This document shows, piece after piece, positions 1-5,789 of a stretch of DNA of 8,578 nt. The notes beneath the pieces are model-generated. The model was not told the DNA's origin. It saw only the letters and a program-made list of their open reading frames with translations, and made no database searches. How positions within the stretch are numbered: position 1 is the stretch's first letter; the number at the start of each line of letters is the position of its first letter. Made by a program: the position numbers and the translations under genes. Source of the DNA: Pseudomonadota bacterium (lineage in GTDB: Bacteria > Pseudomonadota > Gammaproteobacteria > Burkholderiales > Burkholderiaceae_D); NCBI GenBank assembly GCA_023435945.1, contig JAEZLB010000392.1, positions 1 through 8,578 on the forward strand, given 5' to 3'.

Positions 1-444
1 GACTACTTCATGCCAGACCCGATGGATCCGCGGCCATGGATGCCCAAGCCGTTATCGGTTGCCGTACTCGACAGCGATGAGCACCTCGCCGATGCACTGT
101 GCACTGCATTACAGGAAACCGGCCTCGATGCCTATGCCTTCTACGACATGCCTTCCATGATGCAGGCCCATGAAAGAGATCAGTTCGACGCGTATGTGCT
201 GGACTACCTTGCAGACTGGAAACCGGAGTCCACCGCCCTTGAAACGCTGATTGAATCCATACGCGTGAATGACCGCAGCGATGCGCCCATCTTAATTCTC
301 GGCAACCATACTGAACCGGAACGGGTTGAGCGCCTGGCCCATATCCTCATGCATTACAAGGTGCGTTACCTAGTGCGCCCCCTGAAAACCACTTACCTGG
401 TGAAGCGCCTGCGTGAAGCCATCGCCAAACGGGCAGGATTATAA
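1..444 (+). CDS. Degenerate response-regulator receiver protein, 5' end cut by window edge
   Basis: The C-terminal part is a CheY-like receiver fold. Numbering from the ATG at base 10, the hydrophobic first strand ends in an acidic pair (D21, D23), and the expected phosphoacceptor is D65 in the segment YVLDY. Two other switch residues are altered: the usual Thr/Ser after strand 4 is Gly (G98, ILILGN), and the invariant Lys before Pro is Arg (R123, LVRPLK). The protein is therefore receiver-like, but phosphorylation switching may be weak or absent. The frame is open to the first base of the window (Asp-Tyr-Phe precede the Met), and no ribosome binding site can be judged, so the true start probably lies upstream. 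Inference: a missing N-terminal domain, perhaps a helix-turn-helix, would make it a one-component or orphan regulator. No output domain follows the receiver; it ends shortly after the last helix. The next gene begins 39-87 bp downstream on the same strand. Confidence 0.75.
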   Translation, partial: DYFMPDPMDPRPWMPKPLSVAVLDSDEHLADALCTALQETGLDAYAFYDMPSMMQAHERDQFDAYVLDYLADWKPESTALETLIESIRVNDRSDAPILILGNHTEPERVERLAHILMHYKVRYLVRPLKTTYLVKRLREAIAKRAGL

Positions 445-483
445 GCATGCCGTCATTGTTATTTTCAGTTCCACACCGACTTC

Positions 484-1314
484 ATGACTGACAACGATGC
501 CCTTTACGCCTCCTTTTTAAACTGGCGGCGCATGCTGCGCTGGATAAAAGGCGCCGCCGTGATCGTCATGTTTACGGCGGCGGGCGCGGCGGGCGCACCC
601 GGCCATGCGAGCGACTGGCGTACGGCCAGCCGCGAGCCGGTAGGCCTGGCACCCGATCCGGCCGTGGTGAAGGAAGCCATGGTGCAGGTTTATGGCGCGC
701 GCACTGTCGGCGCCAAGGGCGTGTTCGGGGTACATACCTGGGTGGCGGCAAAAGCGACCGATGCCACGGAATGGACGGTCTATGAAGTCATAGGCTGGCG
801 CCTGCGTTCCACCGGCAACGTGGTCGTCGTGCGTAACCGCGCGCCCGATGGCCGCTGGTTCGGTGAAATGCCGGAGCTCTATGCACAGAAACGCGGTGCC
901 GGCGTCGACGAGCTGATAACACGTATCGAACAGGCGGCGCACGCCTATCCTCATGCTCACGAATACCGTGCCTGGCCGGGCCCCAACTCCAATACCTTCA
1001 CAGCCTGGATAGGCCGTGCGGTACCGGAGCTGGAAATTGATTTGCCAGCCACGGCCATCGGCAAGGATTATCTGGGCAGCTCTTTATTTTCCACCGCACC
1101 CAGCGGCAGTGGCTTCCAGTTCTCGCTCGGAGGAGTGCTCGGCTTTGCCGCCAGCAGCGTCGATGGCATCGAGTTCAATGTGCTGGGCCTGAATGTCGGC
1201 ATCAGTCCGAACGGACTGAAGCTGCCCATCATAGGCCGCATAGGCAGCTTCACGCCCACAGACGCCCTGGAAGAAGTACAGGAAGCAGTCAGCGCCCCGC
1301 TGGATACACACTGA
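484..1314 (+). CDS. DUF3750 family protein with N-terminal signal/anchor
   Basis: The central region matches my memory of the DUF3750 family: a GVHTWVA segment (H84, W86), then WTVYEVIGWRLR, a DGRWFGEMPEL stretch, an Arg-Ile-Glu helix, the hallmark PGPNSNTF (residues 165-172), and ELEIDLPATAIGKDYL. The biochemical function of the family is unknown. Residues about 17-43 (MLRWIKGAAVIVMF...GHASDW) have a basic start, a hydrophobic core and small residues before the mature part, so the protein is probably exported or membrane-anchored. Start choice: the ATG at 484 has no convincing Shine-Dalgarno. The in-frame ATG at 532 (Met17) sits directly at the signal peptide and may be the real start. The glycine-rich C-terminus (GSGFQFSLGGVLGF) is hydrophobic and could lie against or in the membrane. 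It lies on the same strand as the receiver gene, but no functional link is evident. Confidence 0.8.
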   Translation: MTDNDALYASFLNWRRMLRWIKGAAVIVMFTAAGAAGAPGHASDWRTASREPVGLAPDPAVVKEAMVQVYGARTVGAKGVFGVHTWVAAKATDATEWTVYEVIGWRLRSTGNVVVVRNRAPDGRWFGEMPELYAQKRGAGVDELITRIEQAAHAYPHAHEYRAWPGPNSNTFTAWIGRAVPELEIDLPATAIGKDYLGSSLFSTAPSGSGFQFSLGGVLGFAASSVDGIEFNVLGLNVGISPNGLKLPIIGRIGSFTPTDALEEVQEAVSAPLDTH

Positions 1315-1360
1315 AAGAGGGCGGGCCTGCTTACACACTCAGGCAAATTTCCTCTTATTA
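1315..1360 (+). terminator. Possible weak terminator after the DUF3750 gene
   Basis: A two-tier imperfect stem starts right after the stop codon. AAGAGG (1315-1320) pairs with CCTCTT (1351-1356), and inside it GCCTG (1325-1329) pairs with CAGGC (1340-1344). An unpaired internal loop separates the tiers, and the sequence then becomes AT-rich (ATTAAAC). The U-tract is poor, so this is a tentative call. Confidence 0.3.
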
Positions 1361-1382
1361 AACATGACATTACCCTCATATT

Positions 1383-1409
1383 TTGTATTCCATACGAGCT
1401 AAGTATTAT
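1383..1409 (+). promoter_or_regulatory. Candidate promoter for the ModA-like gene
   Basis: TTGTAT (1383-1388) and TATTAT (1404-1409) resemble sigma-70 -35 and -10 boxes. Their 15-bp spacing is shorter than the preferred 17 bp. They lie about 30 bp upstream of the start codon in an AT-rich stretch between two genes that do not overlap. I see no recognisable ModE palindrome near it. This is a weak call from consensus matching only. Confidence 0.3.
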
Positions 1410-1438
1410 CGGGGCTCCCTCATTCCAAAGAGAGCACC

Positions 1439-2233
1439 ATGTCATCCATCAAAACTTTACTTGTCTCAGCAGGTCTTTCCATGGCCCTGGTTTTCAACGT
1501 ACAAGCCCAACAAGCAGCTTCACAACCCCAATTGGCCGCAGCCGGCAGCCTGAACCAGGCCATGAAGGACATCATGGCCGCGTATGAAGCCCAGGGCGGC
1601 ACCCGCTTCGCCGCCGAATTCGGTCCTTCCGGCAAACTGCGCAAGGACATCGAAGCGGGCAAGAAAGTCGATGTCTTCGCTTCCGCCTCGACCGAGCATA
1701 CCGAGGCACTGGCGAAGCAGAAGCTGCTGGGGCCATCCAGGCTGTTGACACATAATGACCTGTGCGTGATCGCTCAACCCAGTCTTGGCCTCAAGGAAAA
1801 CAACCTGCTTGAAGTCCTGAGCCGTCCCCAGGTGCGCGTAGCGACTTCGACGCCAGTGAGCGACCCCATGGGCGATTACACCTGGCAGTTCTTCAAGAAC
1901 GCCGACAAGCAACAACCTGGCCTGTATGCCACCTTCGACGCCAAGGCCCTGAAGCTGTCGGGCGCTGCCGCACCCGCTCCGGGCGCAAAACCTCCGTATA
2001 TCACCGCGTTTGAAGACAACAAGGCCGATGCCTACATCATGTACTGCACCAATGCCGTCAGCACGAAGAAAGCCGTGCCGCAACTGGACATCGTGCGCAT
2101 TCCCGACGAGCTGAACGTGCGCAGCGCATACGGCATTGCGGCGCGTACCGACTCCGCCGAAGGCCAGCGCTTCGTCGAGTTCGTCATGCAAGATGCCGGG
2201 CAAGCCATCCTGAAGCAATACGGCTTCCAGTAA
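1439..2233 (+). CDS. ModA-family molybdate-type ABC transporter substrate-binding protein
   Basis: This is a periplasmic binding protein of 264 residues. A signal peptide is clear: MSSIK, a hydrophobic core, then VQA|QQ with likely cleavage after A23. The mature protein starts with the ModA-type strand LAAAGSL (S37) and helix, followed by FGPSGKL (S64), then KKVDVFASAS. S37 and S64 sit where ModA proteins use serines to hold the oxyanion. Later come ATSTPVSDPMGDYTW and a segment AYIMYCTNA around Y202, where ModA normally has a Tyr ligand. An Ala/Pro-rich insertion (about residues 176-187) precedes that last lobe. The start is supported by an AAAGAGAG purine run (1427-1434) ahead of the ATG. 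No permease (modB) or ATPase (modC) gene is adjacent, so it is an orphan here. Molybdate or tungstate is the family ligand; another ligand is possible because of the Cys-containing segment and the insertion. Confidence 0.85.
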   Translation: MSSIKTLLVSAGLSMALVFNVQAQQAASQPQLAAAGSLNQAMKDIMAAYEAQGGTRFAAEFGPSGKLRKDIEAGKKVDVFASASTEHTEALAKQKLLGPSRLLTHNDLCVIAQPSLGLKENNLLEVLSRPQVRVATSTPVSDPMGDYTWQFFKNADKQQPGLYATFDAKALKLSGAAAPAPGAKPPYITAFEDNKADAYIMYCTNAVSTKKAVPQLDIVRIPDELNVRSAYGIAARTDSAEGQRFVEFVMQDAGQAILKQYGFQ

Positions 2234-2244
2234 ACACGCCCCGA

Positions 2245-2289
2245 AGGCTGGCTTGCAAAGCAGGCTCCCCCCGTAGCCAGCCTCATTTT
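2245..2289 (+). terminator. Rho-independent-type terminator after the ModA-like gene
   Basis: A perfect 9-bp inverted repeat, AGGCTGGCT (2245-2253) and AGCCAGCCT (2275-2283), encloses a 21-nt loop that can form a small inner TGC/GCA stem. It is followed by CATTTTC, a short U-tract. It begins 12 bp after the stop codon. The large loop and short U run lower confidence. Confidence 0.6.
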
Positions 2290-2292
2290 CCC

Positions 2293-2315
2293 GCTTGCCG
2301 CCCCCTGCGGCAAGC
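2293..2315. repeat. Strong hairpin, second in tandem behind the ModA-like gene
   Basis: A perfect 9-bp inverted repeat, GCTTGCCGC (2293-2301) and GCGGCAAGC (2307-2315), has a 5-nt CCCCT loop. Neither strand has a T-run next to it, so it is not a classical terminator. It lies 9 bp behind the first hairpin and may stabilise the mRNA 3' end or be part of a compound terminator. The remainder of the gap up to the cyclase gene (about 2316-2497) shows no open gene. Confidence 0.55.
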
Positions 2316-2405
2316 CAAGGCAACTGCCTCTCCCTTCGCGAGCGCCGTGCTCCGCCGCTCCTGGTGTGGTGCCCGCACATCGGCCGCCGCTCTTTCGGTC
2401 ACAAA

Positions 2406-2436
2406 TTCACGTCAATCAAATACTCGAAGTTACAAT
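2406..2436 (+). promoter_or_regulatory. Weak candidate promoter for the diguanylate cyclase
   Basis: TACAAT (2431-2436) is one base from the -10 consensus. TTCACG (2406-2411) is a 4-of-6 match to the -35 box, with a long 19-bp spacer. Both lie in the most AT-rich part of the gap, about 60 bp before the likely start codon. Consensus matching alone supports this. Confidence 0.25.
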
Positions 2437-2497
2437 TACCGGTTATGCCCTAACCCGTATGTTGTCTTAGCCTGGTCCAGCCGGACTGTTGCATCAC

Positions 2498-4054
2498 ATG
2501 AAACCCATCCCGTCGATTCGTTCCCGATTGAACTTCCTGGTTGCAGCCTGCCTGTTGCCGGCATCGCTGATCTCGGTGGGCCTGCTTTTCTACGGCTACC
2601 AGCAAAGCCAGCATCAATTGCTGGACCATGCAATGACCACAGCCAGGACGGTTTCATCGCTGACCGACCAGCATTTTTCCAATGTGGCTGGCACTCTGCA
2701 GGCTCTGGCGACCTCTCCTTCGCTGACTTCGGGTGATCTGGCGGCCTTTTACCAGCAAGCGCTGGAAGTGCTTCCCACCCAGAATGTCGCCAACGTAGTA
2801 CTGACAGACCCGCAGGGAATGCAGTTATTTAATACCCTGCGGCCGTTTGGCGAAGCCTTGCCGGAAAACCAATCGAGTATCCGCGCCCATCACTTCGGCG
2901 AATCGAATGCCTCGCTTATTTCGGATCTGTTCTATGGGCCGGTGGCACGTCGCCATGTCATCGCCATTGCCGTTCCGGTGCGCCGCCAGAATGAAATCCT
3001 TTACTCCCTGAGCACCGGCATGTCGCCACAGCCTTTTGCCAAGCTGCTGGCACAGGCCCAGTTGCCACCGGGCTGGGTGACGGCGGTGCTGGACAGCCAA
3101 GGAACTATCGTCGCGCGCTCGCAGGCGATGGAGCAATTTATCGGCAAAAGCGCATCGCCGGACCTGATGAATACGATGAGTGCGGCCAGGCAGGGCGTGA
3201 TGGAAGGGGTGGCACTGGATGCCAATACGCCGCTGGCGGCCTACAAGCGTTCGTCCACGACCGGTTGGACCGTCATTATCGGCATTCCTTCGCAAATCCT
3301 GGAGCAAGAATTGCGGGAAACCCTGGTGGGCCTGGGGCTGGCCATCATACTGCTATTCGCATTCAGCCTGCTGGTCGCGAAGAAACTGGGCCGGCGCATC
3401 ACCGATGCCATTCACGGCCTTACCGGCCCCGCCATTGCGCTGGGTGAAGGAAGAACCGTAGCCGTACCTCCCCTGGAGCTGGCCGAAGCCAATGAAGTGG
3501 GAAAGGCACTGGTTCGCGCATCCGGCATGCTGGAGAAAGCTCGCTATCAGGCAACGCACGACACCCTGACCGGCCTGGGCAACCGCTCGCTGTTTTATGA
3601 AATCGTCAGCCAGCAAATCACGCTGGCGGCACGGAACAAGAGCGCAGTCTCCGTACTCTTTATCGATCTGGACGGCTTCAAACCGATTAACGACAACTAT
3701 GGTCATGCCACCGGTGACCTGCTCCTGTGCTACGTTGCATCACAACTGCGACTCTCTCTGCGCAAGTCCGATTTCGCCGCGCGCATGGGCGGTGATGAGT
3801 TCGCGGTAATACTGGTTGACACCTCCAGCGAAGATGCCGCCCACGTGGCGAATAAAATCCTTGCCAGCCTTGCTGCCCCTTGTAGGGTGAGAGATACAGC
3901 ACTGCAGGTGGGCGCCAGCATAGGCATCGCCAGTTATCCTGAAGCAGGTCAGGATGTGCGTGAATTGCTGCATGCAGCCGACACAGCGATGTATGAGGCC
4001 AAATCCTGCGGCAAGAACCAGGTGGTGATCAGTTGTCCCGGCAAGGCGGCATGA
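2498..4054 (+). CDS. Membrane-bound diguanylate cyclase (sensor region + GGDEF)
   Basis: It makes cyclic di-GMP from two GTP. Numbering from the ATG at 2498: a first membrane segment at about 11-34, a periplasmic sensor region at about 35-275 that looks like a double Cache fold (contains VVLTDPQG and VLDSQGTIVARS), a second membrane segment at about 276-296, a short linker, and a GGDEF domain at about 350-515. The catalytic domain is complete: HDTLTGLGNR (D355 onward), the first metal-ligand strand FIDLDGFK (D390), NDNYGH, and the active-site loop GGDEF at 431-435. An inhibitory I-site RxxD (R422-D425) sits exactly five residues before the loop, so product feedback inhibition is expected. There is no EAL domain. 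Start choice: a TTG at 2489 would add three residues (MHH), but the ATG is preferred; neither has a strong ribosome site. It is convergent with the transporter gene 49 bp downstream. The signal sensed is unknown. Confidence 0.93.
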   Translation: MKPIPSIRSRLNFLVAACLLPASLISVGLLFYGYQQSQHQLLDHAMTTARTVSSLTDQHFSNVAGTLQALATSPSLTSGDLAAFYQQALEVLPTQNVANVVLTDPQGMQLFNTLRPFGEALPENQSSIRAHHFGESNASLISDLFYGPVARRHVIAIAVPVRRQNEILYSLSTGMSPQPFAKLLAQAQLPPGWVTAVLDSQGTIVARSQAMEQFIGKSASPDLMNTMSAARQGVMEGVALDANTPLAAYKRSSTTGWTVIIGIPSQILEQELRETLVGLGLAIILLFAFSLLVAKKLGRRITDAIHGLTGPAIALGEGRTVAVPPLELAEANEVGKALVRASGMLEKARYQATHDTLTGLGNRSLFYEIVSQQITLAARNKSAVSVLFIDLDGFKPINDNYGHATGDLLLCYVASQLRLSLRKSDFAARMGGDEFAVILVDTSSEDAAHVANKILASLAAPCRVRDTALQVGASIGIASYPEAGQDVRELLHAADTAMYEAKSCGKNQVVISCPGKAA

Positions 4055-4083
4055 ACCGCCTATCCGTCTCTTTTCCGGTTCAT
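4051..4083 (+). terminator. Possible terminator overlapping the cyclase stop codon
   Basis: A perfect 8-bp inverted repeat, ATGAACCG (4051-4058) and CGGTTCAT (4076-4083), has a 17-nt pyrimidine-rich loop. It includes the stop codon TGA at 4052. Downstream on the + strand is a pyrimidine-rich stretch with a TTTT run but no continuous U-tract. The hairpin lies in the convergent gap, so it could also affect the transporter transcript. Weak support. Confidence 0.35.
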
Positions 4084-4103
4084 CCTTTCCTGCTTTTACT
4101 ATT

Positions 4104-5570
4104 TCAGCTCCACCCCAGCCGAATCAACGTGACGGATACCCCGCTGATAATAGGCACGCCAATAATATTCAGGAACAGGCCGGCTCGCATCATGGATTTA
4201 ATTTTCATGTGCCCGGTTGCAAATACGATGGCGTTGGGGGGCGTCGCGACCGGCATCATGAAGGCGCAACTCGCGGCAATGGCCGCCGGTACGGTAATCA
4301 GGATGGGATCCATGCCCAGCGATACCGCCAGCGCACCCAGCAAGGGCAGGAATGCAGCGGCGGTAGCCGTGTTGGACGTGACCTCAGTCAGAAAAATAAT
4401 AACCAGCACAACCAGGCCGATCAGCAGCATGGGAGGCAGGTCGCCGAATATGCCCAACTGGGCTGCTATCCACTCCGCCAGTCCCGATGCCTCAATCACC
4501 TTGGCCATTGCCAGGCCGCCGCCGAACAACAGCAGTACTCCCCACGGCAGCCCCTTGGCATCATCCCAGTCGAGCAAGGCCGTATGACGCTGGCTACTGC
4601 TAGGAAGCAGGAACAACAGTAGGCCAGCGATCAGCGCAATGCTGGTATCCGACAGCCAGGCAAGGCCGATATCATTCAGCAAGGGGCGCACTATCCATGA
4701 AACAGCTGCCAGGAGAAAAACCAAGGCTACACGATTTTCCGCGGCGCTCATTTCGCCCAGCTTGGCGAGTTCGGCGCGCAGTATCTGATCGCCATTTGCC
4801 CCGCTCTGAAGATGGAAGCCGGTACGCGTGAGCCACCACCATGCACATACCATCATTAACACGCTGACAGGCACACCCACGATAAGCCATTGCGCAAAAC
4901 CTATCTGGATATGGTGATTCATCGCCAGATAACCCACTAGCAATGCGTTCGGTGGCGTACCTATCAGCGTGGCGATACCGCCTATGCTGGCTGCATAGGC
5001 TATCGCAAGCAACAAGGCGGTAGCATAGCGCTCCACTTCGGCGGGATCGTTATCCTTGCCGAGCAGGCCTATCACTGAAATGCCAATGGGCAGCATCATG
5101 ATGGCGGTTGCCGTATTGGAGACCCACATACTGATAAATCCGGTGGCAATCATGAATCCGGCAATCTGGCGCCGGGGCTGCTGCCCCATGATCAGCAATA
5201 CCTTCAAGGCAATGCGCCTGTGCAAATTCCATCTTTGCATGGCGATCCCCAGCAGGAAACCGCCCAGAAAAAGAAACACAATGGGATTCGCATACTCGGC
5301 AATGGCCGGTCCCAGCTTGCCTATACCCAGCGCGGGCACCAGGATAATGGGTAACAGGGAAGTAGCCGGTATCGGTATTGCCTCCGTTGCCCACCAGGTT
5401 GCCATCAGCAGTACCATGCCGACGCAGCCCCAGGCCTCCGGCGTCATGCCCGCAGGTGCCGGGAACACCAGGACCAGCAGCAGCCAGAGCGGGCCCAGCC
5501 ATAAACCAATACGAGCCGCAACCGACGGCTGACTGGCGACAGAATCATTGATAGTAGTCTTGTTATCCAT
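4104..5570 (-). CDS. DASS family (SLC13/INDY-type) Na+-coupled dicarboxylate/anion transporter
   Basis: This is an inner-membrane secondary transporter of 488 residues with about a dozen hydrophobic segments, the usual size for bacterial divalent anion:Na+ symporters. The two signature Ser-Asn-Thr motifs that form the substrate and sodium site are both present: SNT at 151-153 (MWVSNTATAIMMLP) and SNT at 399-401 (EVTSNTATAAAFLP). Each is followed by its partner loop, GTPPN (204-208) and ATPPN (442-446), showing the internal inverted repeat of the fold. The segment FLFLGGFLLGIAMQRWNLHRRIAL (98-122) is also typical. Family members move C4-dicarboxylates, citrate, or sulfate; the paired SNTAT motifs favour a dicarboxylate, but the exact substrate cannot be read. 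The start ATG (5568-5570 on the complement) has no strong ribosome site. It is convergent with the cyclase and divergent from the hybrid kinase, so it is probably monocistronic. Confidence 0.92.
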   Translation of the reverse strand: MDNKTTINDSVASQPSVAARIGLWLGPLWLLLVLVFPAPAGMTPEAWGCVGMVLLMATWWATEAIPIPATSLLPIILVPALGIGKLGPAIAEYANPIVFLFLGGFLLGIAMQRWNLHRRIALKVLLIMGQQPRRQIAGFMIATGFISMWVSNTATAIMMLPIGISVIGLLGKDNDPAEVERYATALLLAIAYAASIGGIATLIGTPPNALLVGYLAMNHHIQIGFAQWLIVGVPVSVLMMVCAWWWLTRTGFHLQSGANGDQILRAELAKLGEMSAAENRVALVFLLAAVSWIVRPLLNDIGLAWLSDTSIALIAGLLLFLLPSSSQRHTALLDWDDAKGLPWGVLLLFGGGLAMAKVIEASGLAEWIAAQLGIFGDLPPMLLIGLVVLVIIFLTEVTSNTATAAAFLPLLGALAVSLGMDPILITVPAAIAASCAFMMPVATPPNAIVFATGHMKIKSMMRAGLFLNIIGVPIISGVSVTLIRLGWS

Positions 5571-5789
5571 GCAGCATGCTCAAACTAGGAAAATCAGAAA
5601 AAGCGTGAGAGTGGCGCAAGTCCGCTTTTGTTTAATCTGAGACATAGACATACCCATCCAACAAAGAAGGCTTGCTAAAAATCAATGACAGGTACAGTCT
5701 ATGAATCCCCTTGCAGCTTTCCTTCTCCTTCCGCGCCACAATTGTTTCCCGCATCCGATTCCTTTTCTGACTGACAGGCAGGCCGCACC
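5571..5789. other. Divergent intergenic region between the transporter and the hybrid kinase
   Basis: This 219-bp gap must hold the promoters of two divergent genes. It is more AT-rich than its neighbours. I found no convincing sigma-70 pair: TTGCTA (5672-5677) and TACAGT (5693-5698) on the + strand are only 15 bp apart, and the - strand offers only partial matches. No open gene, RNA gene or clear operator palindrome is visible. A partial Shine-Dalgarno for the kinase, AGGCAGG, lies at 5776-5782. Confidence 0.5.

Noticed and set aside
1315..1438. ModE operator in front of the ModA-like gene
   Set aside because: I looked for the long AT-rich ModE palindrome and could not see a convincing match.
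1520..2380. 286-residue - strand open frame over the ModA-like gene
   Set aside because: It is antisense to a convincing periplasmic binding protein and rich in Gly, Arg and His as expected of a shadow frame in GC-rich DNA.
2347..2736. 129-residue + strand open frame beginning before the cyclase
   Set aside because: It overlaps the cyclase start in another frame, has no domain, and its start is not a plausible translation start.
4033..4622. Long + strand open frames antisense to the transporter
   Set aside because: They lie wholly inside or against the DASS gene, whose - strand protein has all family motifs. Their translations are low in recognisable structure, so they are shadows.
5571..5789. 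Small gene or riboswitch in the divergent gap
   Set aside because: No open frame with a ribosome site and no recognisable riboswitch core or long palindrome; it reads as a promoter region.
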